NCBI GenBank assembly: GCA_021786555.1
Contig: JAJYNB010000164.1
Coordinates: 1-12,564, forward strand
Direction of reading: 5' to 3'
DNA: 12,564 bases
Origin: Bacillota bacterium
GTDB taxonomy: Bacteria > Bacillota > Desulfitobacteriia > Desulfitobacteriales > JAJXUE01
Shown here: in pieces, positions 5,772 through 12,564 of the stretch
Layout of the letters: each line of letters starts with the position of its first letter
Numbering within the stretch: the stretch's first letter is position 1
Notes under the pieces: model-generated
Seen by the model: only the letters and a program-made list of their open reading frames with translations
Told to the model about the DNA's origin: nothing
Databases searched by the model: none
Program-made: the position numbers and the translations under genes

Positions 5772-6707
5772 ATGTGGAAGCGAAAAGATCTCCTGGGCAT
5801 TAAGGAGCTGTCGGCCGACGAGATCAATCAGATTCTGGACCAGGCCGTACCCATGAAGGACATTATCAAACGGGATATCAAAAAGGTGCCAACCTTGCGC
5901 GGCAAATCAGTAATCAACCTTTTCTACGAGCCCAGTACCAGGACCCGCACCTCCTTTGAACTGGCGGGCAAATACTTGAGTGCGGATACGGTAAACATCG
6001 CTGTTAGCACCAGTTCAGTGGTCAAGGGGGAAACCCTGATTGACACAGGCAAGACTATCGATGTTATGGGAGCCGATGTAGTGGTAATCCGCCACCAGGC
6101 TTCCGGAGCGCCCCACCTTCTTGCCAAGCACATCAAAGCCAAGGTGATCAACGCCGGGGACGGCGCCCATGAGCACCCAACCCAGGCTCTGCTGGACCTG
6201 TTCACAATCAAGGAAGCCAAGGGAAGCATTGAAGGTTTGACGGTCACTATCCTGGGTGATATTCTGCACAGCAGGGTTGCCCGCTCCAACATCTGGGGCC
6301 TGAAAAAACTTGGCGCCAAAGTCAGGGTGGCAGGACCCAGTACCCTGATGCCGCCCGGCCTGGGGGATTGGGGAGTGGAAGTCTATCACAGGGTGGAGGA
6401 CGCACTGGAAGGGGCCGATGTGGTCAACGTGCTGCGCCTCCAGCTGGAGCGGCAGCAGAAGGGGCTTTTCCCCACCATCCGGGAATATGCCCGGCAGTGG
6501 GGGCTCAACAGCCGGCGGGTATCTCTGGCCAAACCTGGAGCGATGGTACTGCACCCCGGTCCCATGAACCGGGGAGTCGAAATAAGCCCGGAAGTGGCTG
6601 ACGGGCTGCAGTCTGTGATTACTGAACAGGTCACAAACGGGGTGGCGGTGCGGATGGCCATACTTTATCTGATGACAGGAGGAGGAGTATCCGATGTTCC
6701 TCGTTAA
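5772..6707 (+). CDS. pyrB: Aspartate carbamoyltransferase catalytic subunit
   Basis: A 311-residue enzyme that condenses carbamoyl phosphate with aspartate to carbamoyl aspartate, the committed step of pyrimidine synthesis. The carbamoyl phosphate site is seen as STRTRTS (55-61), with the mobile-loop KGE at 85-87 and HPTQALLD (135-142). The aspartate-side block HPGPMNRG is at 261-268. Length fits the unregulated Firmicutes type, and no pyrI regulatory subunit gene follows, so control is expected through PyrR rather than allostery. The ATG at 5772 has AGGAGG at 5758-5763, eight bases away. The end overlaps pyrC by 14 bases, suggesting translational coupling. Confidence 0.97.
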   Translation: MWKRKDLLGIKELSADEINQILDQAVPMKDIIKRDIKKVPTLRGKSVINLFYEPSTRTRTSFELAGKYLSADTVNIAVSTSSVVKGETLIDTGKTIDVMGADVVVIRHQASGAPHLLAKHIKAKVINAGDGAHEHPTQALLDLFTIKEAKGSIEGLTVTILGDILHSRVARSNIWGLKKLGAKVRVAGPSTLMPPGLGDWGVEVYHRVEDALEGADVVNVLRLQLERQQKGLFPTIREYARQWGLNSRRVSLAKPGAMVLHPGPMNRGVEISPEVADGLQSVITEQVTNGVAVRMAILYLMTGGGVSDVPR

Positions 6708-7983
6708 GGGCGGGATGTTAGTCGATCCCGCCGCCGGTATCAAGGCGGTGCGGGATATTTTGCTCCAGGACGGCAAGGTGGTGGAAATTGGCGAACACCT
6801 GGAAAGACCGGAAGGGGCTGAAGTATACGATGCAACAGGCAAACTGGTCACCCCTGGCCTAATCGATATGCACGTGCACCTGCGGGAGCCTGGCCTGGAG
6901 GCCAAAGAAACTATCGCCAGCGGCACCAGGGCGGCGGCCATGGGGGGCTTTACCTCTGTGTGCTGCATGCCGAACACCAACCCGGTGACGGACAGCCTGG
7001 CTTTGGTGGAAGCAGTCCAGGCTATCTCCAAGCGGGACGGCGCAGTGAGGGTTTTCCCCATTGGTGCCATTACCAAGGGTTCTCAGGGCCAGGAACTGGC
7101 GGAAATCGGAGACATGGCCCAGGCTGGAGTCAGGGCTGTTTCCGATGACGGCAAACCGGTGGCCCGGGCGGAAATCATGCGCCTGGCACTGGAGTATGCC
7201 AAGATGTTTGAAGTTACCGTTGTGTCACATTGCGAAGAGCAAAGCCTGGCCGGGGACGGGGTTATGCACTACGGTCCCATGTCAGCCATGCTGGGTCTTA
7301 AAGGGATTCCGGCGGCGGCGGAAGAGGTTATGGTGGCCCGGGATATCATCCTGGCTGAGGCTGCCGGGGCCAAGTTACACATAGCACATATCAGCACCAG
7401 GGGTTCGCTGGAACTGGTCAGGGCCGCCAAGGCCCGCGGGGTAAACGTGAGCTGCGAAGTAACTCCCCACCACTTAAGCCTCAGCGATGAGGCGGTCTCC
7501 GGCTACTCTACTTCGACTAAGGTCAACCCGCCCCTGCGCTCCTGGGACCATGTCTCGGCTTTGCGCCAGGGGTTGGCGGATGGGACCATTGACTGTATCG
7601 CCACGGACCACGCCCCCCACACCATAGAGGAGAAAGCTGTGGAGTTTGGGGCCGCGCCCTTCGGCCTGGTAGGCCTGGAAACGGCAGTGCCTTTGATCAT
7701 GGAACTGGTGAGAAACAAGGAGTTGGATATAGAAAGGGCCGTTGCGGCTCTAAGCTCGAATCCGGCCCGGGTTTTTGGCTTGCCAGGGGGAACCCTGCAG
7801 CCAGGCAGCCCCGCCGACCTGACCGTAATCGACCCGGACCTGGAACTGGTGCTTAAGCCGGAAGACCTCAGGTCCCAGGGCAAAAACTCACCCTTCCTGG
7901 GCACTGAACTTAAAGGCTTCCCGGTCCTGACCATGGTAGAGGGCCAGGTGGTAATGCGCGAGCGAAACCTCCTCGCAGACTAG
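6694..7983 (+). CDS. pyrC: Dihydroorotase, class I
   Basis: A 429-residue amidohydrolase that cyclises carbamoyl aspartate to dihydroorotate. Metal ligands typical of class I enzymes are present: H60 and H62 in [11 protein letters not shown]152 in SDDG, H179 (SHCEE), H232 (IAHIST) and D305 in ATDHAPH. The N- and C-terminal segments form the small beta domain of the amidohydrolase fold. The ATG at 6694 lies inside the end of pyrB and has a very strong AGGAGGAGGAG at 6677-6687, six bases away. The stop codon TAG (7981-7983) is part of the left arm of hairpin repeat D, so the repeat either arrived exactly at the gene end or supplied the stop. Confidence 0.97.
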   Translation: MFLVKGGMLVDPAAGIKAVRDILLQDGKVVEIGEHLERPEGAEVYDATGKLVTPGLIDMHVHLREPGLEAKETIASGTRAAAMGGFTSVCCMPNTNPVTDSLALVEAVQAISKRDGAVRVFPIGAITKGSQGQELAEIGDMAQAGVRAVSDDGKPVARAEIMRLALEYAKMFEVTVVSHCEEQSLAGDGVMHYGPMSAMLGLKGIPAAAEEVMVARDIILAEAAGAKLHIAHISTRGSLELVRAAKARGVNVSCEVTPHHLSLSDEAVSGYSTSTKVNPPLRSWDHVSALRQGLADGTIDCIATDHAPHTIEEKAVEFGAAPFGLVGLETAVPLIMELVRNKELDIERAVAALSSNPARVFGLPGGTLQPGSPADLTVIDPDLELVLKPEDLRSQGKNSPFLGTELKGFPVLTMVEGQVVMRERNLLAD

Positions 7984-8012
7984 GACAAAGGGGACGGTTC
8001 TTGCTGTCCTAG
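7980..8012. repeat. GGGGAC-core hairpin repeat, copy D, over the pyrC stop
   Basis: CTAGGAC (7980-7986) pairs with GTCCTAG (8006-8012); the loop contains GGGGACGGTTCTTG. Stem and core equal copy C at 3530-3562, in the opposite orientation. The pyrC stop TAG is inside the left arm. No T run follows. Confidence 0.75.
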
Positions 8013-8015
8013 CGA

Positions 8016-8055
8016 GTGTCAAGGGGATGGTGTCACGGGGACTGTCCCCATGACA
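8016..8055. repeat. GGGGAC-core hairpin repeat, copy E, with a half copy in front
   Basis: TGTCA (8031-8035) pairs with TGACA (8051-8055), and inside it GGGGAC (8037-8042) pairs with GTCCCC (8044-8049). The bases 8016-8029 (GTGTCAAGGGGATG) repeat the left half of this unit in direct orientation, so a truncated copy precedes a complete one. The stem sequence matches copy F. Confidence 0.7.
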
Positions 8056-8058
8056 ACC

Positions 8059-8128
8059 CAGAAGTCAGAAGTCTGAGTAGGCCTTAGGGTCGCTGGGGTG
8101 AGGTGAATGCAGGGATTCAGGGTTCAGA
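8059..8128. repeat. Heptamer repeat tract, left side of the pyrC-carA gap
   Basis: CAGAAGT occurs twice in a row at 8059-8072, followed by the related CTGAGTA, and ATTCAGG-GTTCAGA lies at 8115-8128. These are reverse complements of the heptamers at 8237-8268; AGTCAGAA (8063-8070) is the exact inverted match of TTCTGACT (8237-8244). The bases between 8078 and 8114 show nothing. Confidence 0.5.
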
Positions 8129-8134
8129 ACATAG

Positions 8135-8161
8135 CCCTGATGCCGCGCTGCGGCATCAGGG
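8135..8161. repeat. Perfect 12-bp hairpin in the pyrC-carA gap
   Basis: CCCTGATGCCGC (8135-8146) pairs without mismatch with GCGGCATCAGGG (8150-8161) across a three-base loop (GCT). It is not followed by Ts, so it is not a standard terminator. Its core does not match the GGGGAC family. In RNA it could slow polymerase or protect an upstream mRNA end. Confidence 0.8.
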
Positions 8162-8172
8162 GGGAAAGCGTG

Positions 8173-8199
8173 GTGTCAGGGGGACTGTCCCCTTGACAC
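8173..8199. repeat. GGGGAC-core hairpin repeat, copy F
   Basis: GTGTCA (8173-8178) pairs with TGACAC (8194-8199), and GGGGAC (8180-8185) pairs with GTCCCC (8187-8192) across a single T. It is nearly the same as copy E, about 140 bases upstream. TTGACA at 8193-8198 lies in its right arm but has no -10 at a usable distance. Confidence 0.78.
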
Positions 8200-8236
8200 T
8201 CTGGGACGGCCGCGGCATGTCTTAATGCTTAAGCCA

Positions 8237-8268
8237 TTCTGACTCCTGACTCCTGAATTCTGAATTCT
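8237..8268. repeat. Tandem heptamer tract before carA
   Basis: GACTCCT occurs twice (8241-8254), then GAATTCT twice (8255-8268), with a partial unit before it (TTCT, 8237-8240). The unit can be written GAMTYCT. It is the inverted counterpart of the tract at 8059-8128. It ends about 50 bases before the carA start. Confidence 0.65.
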
Positions 8269-8321
8269 CACTTCAACGAACATCCAACAATTTGAGGAAT
8301 CCGAGGAAGTGGGGAACAGAG

Positions 8322-9389
8322 ATGATTCTTTATTTGGTGCTGGAAGACGGCAGCGTTTTTCCCGGCCGCGCTTTCGGGGCTCTGGCAGAGACCACAGGGG
8401 AAGTGGTGTTCAATACCGGCATGACCGGGTATCAGGAAATCCTGACCGACCCTTCCTACTGTGGGCAGATCGTGACCCTGACCTATCCCTTGATAGGCAA
8501 TTATGGCACCAACGCTGAGGACTTGGAGTCCCCCAAGCCTGCCTGCCAGGCCTTGGTGGTGCGGGAAATATGTTCTGTGCCCGGCAATTGGCGCCAGGAT
8601 GAAAGCGTGGATGAATTTTGCAGCCGCAGCGGCATTGCCGGCATCTGCGGCGTGGATACCAGGGCTTTGACCCGGCACCTGCGTCACAGGGGCACGATGC
8701 GGGGTATACTAACTAATGATTTGGAGCGGGGCACCAGGTGGGCGGCGGAGGTCCAGGCCGGCACTGAACCTGTGCTGCCGGCGGGCCTGGTGGAAAAGGT
8801 AAGCACCAAGGAAACCTACCACATTCCCGGTCAGGGGCCCTTGCTGGCGGTACTGGACTTTGGCATCAAGCAAAATATCCTGCGCACTGCCCATGAGCAG
8901 GGCTGCCGTCTGGCGGTTCTGCCAGCCTGGGTCAAGCCGGAGGAAATCCTGGCCCTAAAGCCCCAGGGCTTGCTCCTCTCCAATGGGCCGGGGGACCCTA
9001 AGAACGTGCCATATGCCATCGAAACTATCCGGGCTTTGCTGGGAAGTTTGCCGGTATTTGGCATATGCCTGGGCCACCAGCTTCTAGCTCTGGCCCTGGG
9101 AGCGGACACTTACAAACTCAGCTTCGGCCACCGCGGCGGCAATCACCCGGTACAGGACCTGCAAACCGGACGTGTTTACATCACTTCCCAGAACCACGGC
9201 TACGCCGTAGCTGACGAGTCTCTGCAGGGCCTGCCCTTGGAAGTGACTCACCGCAACCTGAACGATAATACGGTGGAGGGCCTGCGCCACCGGGAACTGC
9301 CGGTTTTCTCGGTCCAGTACCACCCGGAAGCTGCCCCAGGTCCCCACGACAGTGAATACCTCTTCGGCGAGTTCTTTAAACTCTTTTAA
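8322..9389 (+). CDS. carA: Carbamoyl-phosphate synthase, glutamine-hydrolysing small subunit
   Basis: A 355-residue subunit that takes ammonia from glutamine and passes it to CarB. The N-terminal small-subunit domain ([19 protein letters not shown]) leads to a class I glutamine amidotransferase domain from about 170. The nucleophile C249 is in GICLGHQ (247-253), and the triad is completed by H334 and E336 in QYHPE. The ATG at 8322 is chosen because the protein then starts where the family does; an in-frame TTG at 8292 would add ten residues with no ribosome site. The SD is mediocre (GGGGA at 8311-8315, or GAGGAA at 8303-8308). The 338-bp repeat-rich gap before it contrasts with the tight spacing elsewhere in the operon. 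carB follows 14 bases after the stop. Confidence 0.96.
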   Translation: MILYLVLEDGSVFPGRAFGALAETTGEVVFNTGMTGYQEILTDPSYCGQIVTLTYPLIGNYGTNAEDLESPKPACQALVVREICSVPGNWRQDESVDEFCSRSGIAGICGVDTRALTRHLRHRGTMRGILTNDLERGTRWAAEVQAGTEPVLPAGLVEKVSTKETYHIPGQGPLLAVLDFGIKQNILRTAHEQGCRLAVLPAWVKPEEILALKPQGLLLSNGPGDPKNVPYAIETIRALLGSLPVFGICLGHQLLALALGADTYKLSFGHRGGNHPVQDLQTGRVYITSQNHGYAVADESLQGLPLEVTHRNLNDNTVEGLRHRELPVFSVQYHPEAAPGPHDSEYLFGEFFKLF

Positions 9390-9403
9390 GGGAGGCAAGC
9401 CAT

Positions 9404-12400
9404 ATGCCCAAGAACCCAACCCTCAACAAAGTCATGGTGATTGGTTCCGGCCCTATCATCATCGGTCAGGCGGCCGAATTCGACTACGCCGGGACTCAGG
9501 CCTGCCGGGCCCTGAAAGAGGAAGGAATCCGGGTGGTCCTGGTGAACAGCAACCCGGCCACCATTATGACGGACGCCAACATCGCCGAACGGGTGTATAT
9601 CGAACCCTTAACACCTGAATTTGTTGCGAAAATCATCCGTCAGGAAAAGCCCCAGGGGCTTTTGCCTACCCTGGGAGGCCAGGTCGGCTTAAACATAGCT
9701 TTAAAACTGGCAGAAGAGGGAGTGCTGGAGGCCGAAGGAGTCACCCTGTTGGGCACGCCCCTGGAAGCCATCAAGAAGGCGGAAGACCGGGAATTGTTCC
9801 GCGACATGATGGTAAAGATTGGCGAGCCGGTACCCGAGAGTGTAATTGTCTCTGATGTCGATAAAGCCCTGGAGTTTGCCCGGGAAATAGGCTTCCCGCT
9901 CATCGTGCGTCCTGCCTACACTCTGGGTGGTACCGGGGGCGGCATCGCCAATAACGAGGCTGAACTGGCGGAAATATCCAAACGGGGACTCAAGGCCAGT
10001 ATCATCAGCCAAATCCTGGTGGAACGCAGTGTAGCCGGCTGGAAGGAAATCGAGTATGAGGTGATGCGGGACGGCGCCGACAACTGCATTACAGTCTGCA
10101 ACATGGAAAACCTCGACCCGGTAGGCATCCATACGGGGGACAGCATCGTGGTGGCTCCCTCCCAGACCCTATCGGACAAGGAATACCAGATGCTGCGCCG
10201 GGCTTCCATTAATATTATCCGGGCTTTGGGCATTCAGGGCGGCTGTAACGTCCAGTATGCCCTGGATCCGAAATCGTTCAAGTACTATGTGATAGAGGTT
10301 AACCCGCGGGTGAGCCGCTCCAGCGCTCTGGCCTCCAAGGCTACAGGCTACCCTATAGCCAAGGTGGCCAGTAAGATTGCCATCGGCTATACTCTGGCGG
10401 AAATCCGCAACGTAGTGACTCAGAAGACCTCGGCCTGCTTCGAGCCTGCCCTGGACTATGTGGTGTTAAAGATTCCCCGCTGGCCCTTCGATAAGTTTGC
10501 TTCGGGCAACCGCATCCTGGGCACCCAAATGAAAGCTACCGGGGAAGTGATGGCCCTGGGCAGAACTTTTGAAAGCGGCCTGCTCAAAGCTGTGCGTTCC
10601 CTGGAAATCGGCGCCTACGGCCTCATTCTGCCCGCCAACCGGGAACTCCCGGATGCGGACCTACGGGACAAGCTTGTCACTGCCGACGATCAGCATTTAT
10701 TTTACATAGCAGAAGGGTTCCGCCGTGGTTGGTCCCCGCTGGAACTGGAGAAGCTGACCCAATGGAACCCGTTTTTCCTGGCCAAGATCAACAACATTGT
10801 GGATATGATCAGAAGGTTGGCGGAAGAAGGAGCAAGCGAGGAGTTCAAAGCCCTGGTCCGGGAAGAGAAGATTTGGCAGGATGAAATCTACGACAATTTT
10901 TACTCCCTGCTGATTGAAGCCAAGGACCTGGGACTGTCGGACCGGGAGATAGCCCTCAGCCTGGGAATCAAAGAGGAAGAGGTAGAAAGGGTGCGGAAAA
11001 AAACCGGCATCAGGCCGGTCTACAAGATGGTGGACACCTGCGCCGCCGAGTTTGAAGCGGCCACACCCTACTACTACTCCAGTTACGACCGGGAGGACGA
11101 GGTGAAAGTCACCTCCCGGCCGAAAGTGGTCGTCCTGGGTTCCGGACCCATCCGCATCGGGCAGGGAATCGAATTCGACTACTGTTCGGTTCACTCAGTG
11201 TGGTCCCTGCGGGAGCAGGGCTATGAGTCCATCATCATCAACAACAACCCTGAGACCGTGAGCACCGACTTCGATACTTCGGACCGGCTCTATTTCGAAC
11301 CCCTGGTGCCGGAAGATGTGGTTCATATCCTGGAGAAAGAAAGACCAGAGGGAGTAATCGTCCAATTCGGCGGCCAGACCGCCATCAACCTGGCTTTGCC
11401 CCTGGCCCGGCGGGGATTCAAGATCCTGGGCACGGCGGTGGAAGACATCGACCGGGCCGAGGACCGGGAAAAATTTGACACTCTCCTGGAGGAACTGGAG
11501 ATTCCCAGGCCCGCTGGGGGCACAGTATATACTGTACGGGATGCTCAGAAGGTAGCGGAGGATCTGGGCTTCCCCGTCCTGGTGCGGCCTTCCTACGTAC
11601 TTGGCGGCCGGGCCATGGAGATTGTGTACAACCAGGAGGACCTGGTGAATTATATGACCACTGCCGTTCAGGTAACGCCGGAGCACCCGGTGCTGGTGGA
11701 CAAATACCTGCTGGGTATGGAAATCGAAGTAGACGGTATCGCTGACGGCGAGACTGTATTTATCCCGGGCATCATGGAGCATATCGAGCGGGCCGGAGTG
11801 CATTCCGGGGACTCCATCGCGGTGTACCCGCCCCAGAACCTGACGCCCAAGGCCTACGGGCAGATCGAGGACTACACCATGAAGCTGGCCCGGGCCCTTA
11901 AGGTAAAGGGCCTGCTGAACATCCAGTATGTGCTCTACGAGGAGCAGATCTATGTAATTGAAGTTAACCCACGTTCCAGCCGTACCGTACCCTACCTGAG
12001 CAAAATAACCGGGGTGCCCATGGTAAACATCGCCACTCAGGTGATTATGGGCAAAACCCTGAAGGAGATGGGCTTTAGGAGCGGGGTAGGCCCGAGCCCG
12101 CAGTTTGTAGCGGTCAAGGCCCCGGTCTTTTCCTTTGCCAAGCTCTTGGAAGTGGACACTTCCCTGGGACCTGAAATGAAGTCGACCGGTGAAGTCATGG
12201 GCATCGACAGCACTTACGCCAAGGCCTTATACAAGGCGCTGGTCTCGTCTGGCTCCCAGGTGGAGCCCTATGGCAACCTCCTGATTACGGTGGCGGATAA
12301 GGACAAGAACGAGGCTGTGGCGGTAAGCCGGCGCTTTGCAGCCCTGGGCTATCACCTCTATGCCACAGGAGGGACCGCCCGTTATTTGCGCGAGCATGGA

Positions 12401-12564
12401 CTTCAGGTACAGTCGGTGCAGAAAATCCAGGAGGGCTCGCAGGAAATCGTAGAAATGATCAAAAAGGGCAGTCTGGGACTGGTTATCAATACCTTGACCC
12501 GGGGCAAGCGGCCCGAAAGCGATGGTTTCCTGATCAGGCGATCGGCGGTGGACCACGGGGTACC
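9404..12564 (+). CDS. carB: Carbamoyl-phosphate synthase large subunit, 3' end outside the window
   Basis: The reading frame stays open from the ATG at 9404 to the right edge, 1053 codons, about 20 short of the usual length near 1070. It makes carbamoyl phosphate from ammonia, bicarbonate and two ATP. Two homologous halves are visible. The first begins [21 protein letters not shown] (10-30, shown in part) and has the ATP-grasp block [12 protein letters not shown] (169-180). The second begins [18 protein letters not shown] near 575 and has RPSYVLGG at 728-735. A C-terminal MGS-like allosteric domain starts near 940 ([13 protein letters not shown] about 955-967, then [10 protein letters not shown]). 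GGGAGG at 9390-9395 is eight bases before the start. No frameshift was seen. In Bacillus the next genes would be pyrK, pyrD, pyrF and pyrE. Confidence 0.97.
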   Translation, partial: MPKNPTLNKVMVIGSGPIIIGQAAEFDYAGTQACRALKEEGIRVVLVNSNPATIMTDANIAERVYIEPLTPEFVAKIIRQEKPQGLLPTLGGQVGLNIALKLAEEGVLEAEGVTLLGTPLEAIKKAEDRELFRDMMVKIGEPVPESVIVSDVDKALEFAREIGFPLIVRPAYTLGGTGGGIANNEAELAEISKRGLKASIISQILVERSVAGWKEIEYEVMRDGADNCITVCNMENLDPVGIHTGDSIVVAPSQTLSDKEYQMLRRASINIIRALGIQGGCNVQYALDPKSFKYYVIEVNPRVSRSSALASKATGYPIAKVASKIAIGYTLAEIRNVVTQKTSACFEPALDYVVLKIPRWPFDKFASGNRILGTQMKATGEVMALGRTFESGLLKAVRSLEIGAYGLILPANRELPDADLRDKLVTADDQHLFYIAEGFRRGWSPLELEKLTQWNPFFLAKINNIVDMIRRLAEEGASEEFKALVREEKIWQDEIYDNFYSLLIEAKDLGLSDREIALSLGIKEEEVERVRKKTGIRPVYKMVDTCAAEFEAATPYYYSSYDREDEVKVTSRPKVVVLGSGPIRIGQGIEFDYCSVHSVWSLREQGYESIIINNNPETVSTDFDTSDRLYFEPLVPEDVVHILEKERPEGVIVQFGGQTAINLALPLARRGFKILGTAVEDIDRAEDREKFDTLLEELEIPRPAGGTVYTVRDAQKVAEDLGFPVLVRPSYVLGGRAMEIVYNQEDLVNYMTTAVQVTPEHPVLVDKYLLGMEIEVDGIADGETVFIPGIMEHIERAGVHSGDSIAVYPPQNLTPKAYGQIEDYTMKLARALKVKGLLNIQYVLYEEQIYVIEVNPRSSRTVPYLSKITGVPMVNIATQVIMGKTLKEMGFRSGVGPSPQFVAVKAPVFSFAKLLEVDTSLGPEMKSTGEVMGIDSTYAKALYKALVSSGSQVEPYGNLLITVADKDKNEAVAVSRRFAALGYHLYATGGTARYLREHGLQVQSVQKIQEGSQEIVEMIKKGSLGLVINTLTRGKRPESDGFLIRRSAVDHGV

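Noticed and set aside
6015..7076. Minus-strand open frame of 353 codons
   Set aside because: Antisense to pyrB and pyrC, whose catalytic motifs are intact; an open frame here is expected from GC-rich codon use.
8193..8221. TTGACA at 8193 as a carA promoter -35
   Set aside because: It is part of the right arm of hairpin F, and no TATAAT-like box occurs 16-18 bp downstream.
8292..8321. Upstream TTG start for carA
   Set aside because: It would add ten residues not typical of CarA and has no ribosome site upstream of it; the ATG at 8322 fits the family N-terminus.

Overview
The window looks like a chromosomal segment of a spore-forming, moderately GC-rich member of the Firmicutes, probably class Clostridia (Peptococcaceae-like). 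Four things point there: a YlyA/YteA-type DksA zinc-finger gene directly before lspA and rluD; a pyrR-pyrB-pyrC-carA-carB order like the Bacillus/Clostridia pyrimidine operon; strong AGGAGG ribosome sites with some TTG starts; and two PyrR-type RNA attenuators. The exact genus cannot be read from the sequence.

Layout. Positions 1-24 hold only the first eight codons of a gene running off the left edge on the minus strand. A universal stress protein gene (214-642) is read away from it and ends in a strong hairpin terminator. Next is the DksA-like gene (TTG start at 775), followed three bases after its stop by a tandem pair of 130-bp long palindromes (1441-1700) and a 10-bp stub of a third copy. 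lspA (1940-2419) and rluD (2423-3394) form a tight pair. Two minus-strand genes follow: a small lipoprotein (4384-4686), then a secreted coiled-coil protein (3643-4329) with its own terminator. The pyrimidine operon then starts on the plus strand: leader with PyrR attenuator 1, pyrR, attenuator 2, pyrB overlapping pyrC, a 338-bp gap full of palindromes, carA, and carB, which runs off the right edge about 20 residues short of its expected end.

How the genes work together. CarA and CarB make carbamoyl phosphate from glutamine, bicarbonate and ATP. PyrB joins it to aspartate, and PyrC closes the ring to dihydroorotate. PyrR senses uridine nucleotides and binds the two leader hairpins, so transcription stops before pyrR and again before pyrB when pyrimidines are plentiful. 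The later genes of the pathway are expected beyond the right edge. LspA removes signal peptides from lipoproteins, a class that includes the small minus-strand product at 4384-4686.

The least ordinary material is the intergenic DNA. A family of six short hairpins has a shared GGGGAC-type core and three different but internally matched stems. The tandem 130-bp palindromes differ by seven compensatory base-pair changes in their central stem. The pyrC-carA gap combines hairpins with heptamer repeat tracts in both orientations. No transposase, CRISPR array, tRNA or rRNA was seen.
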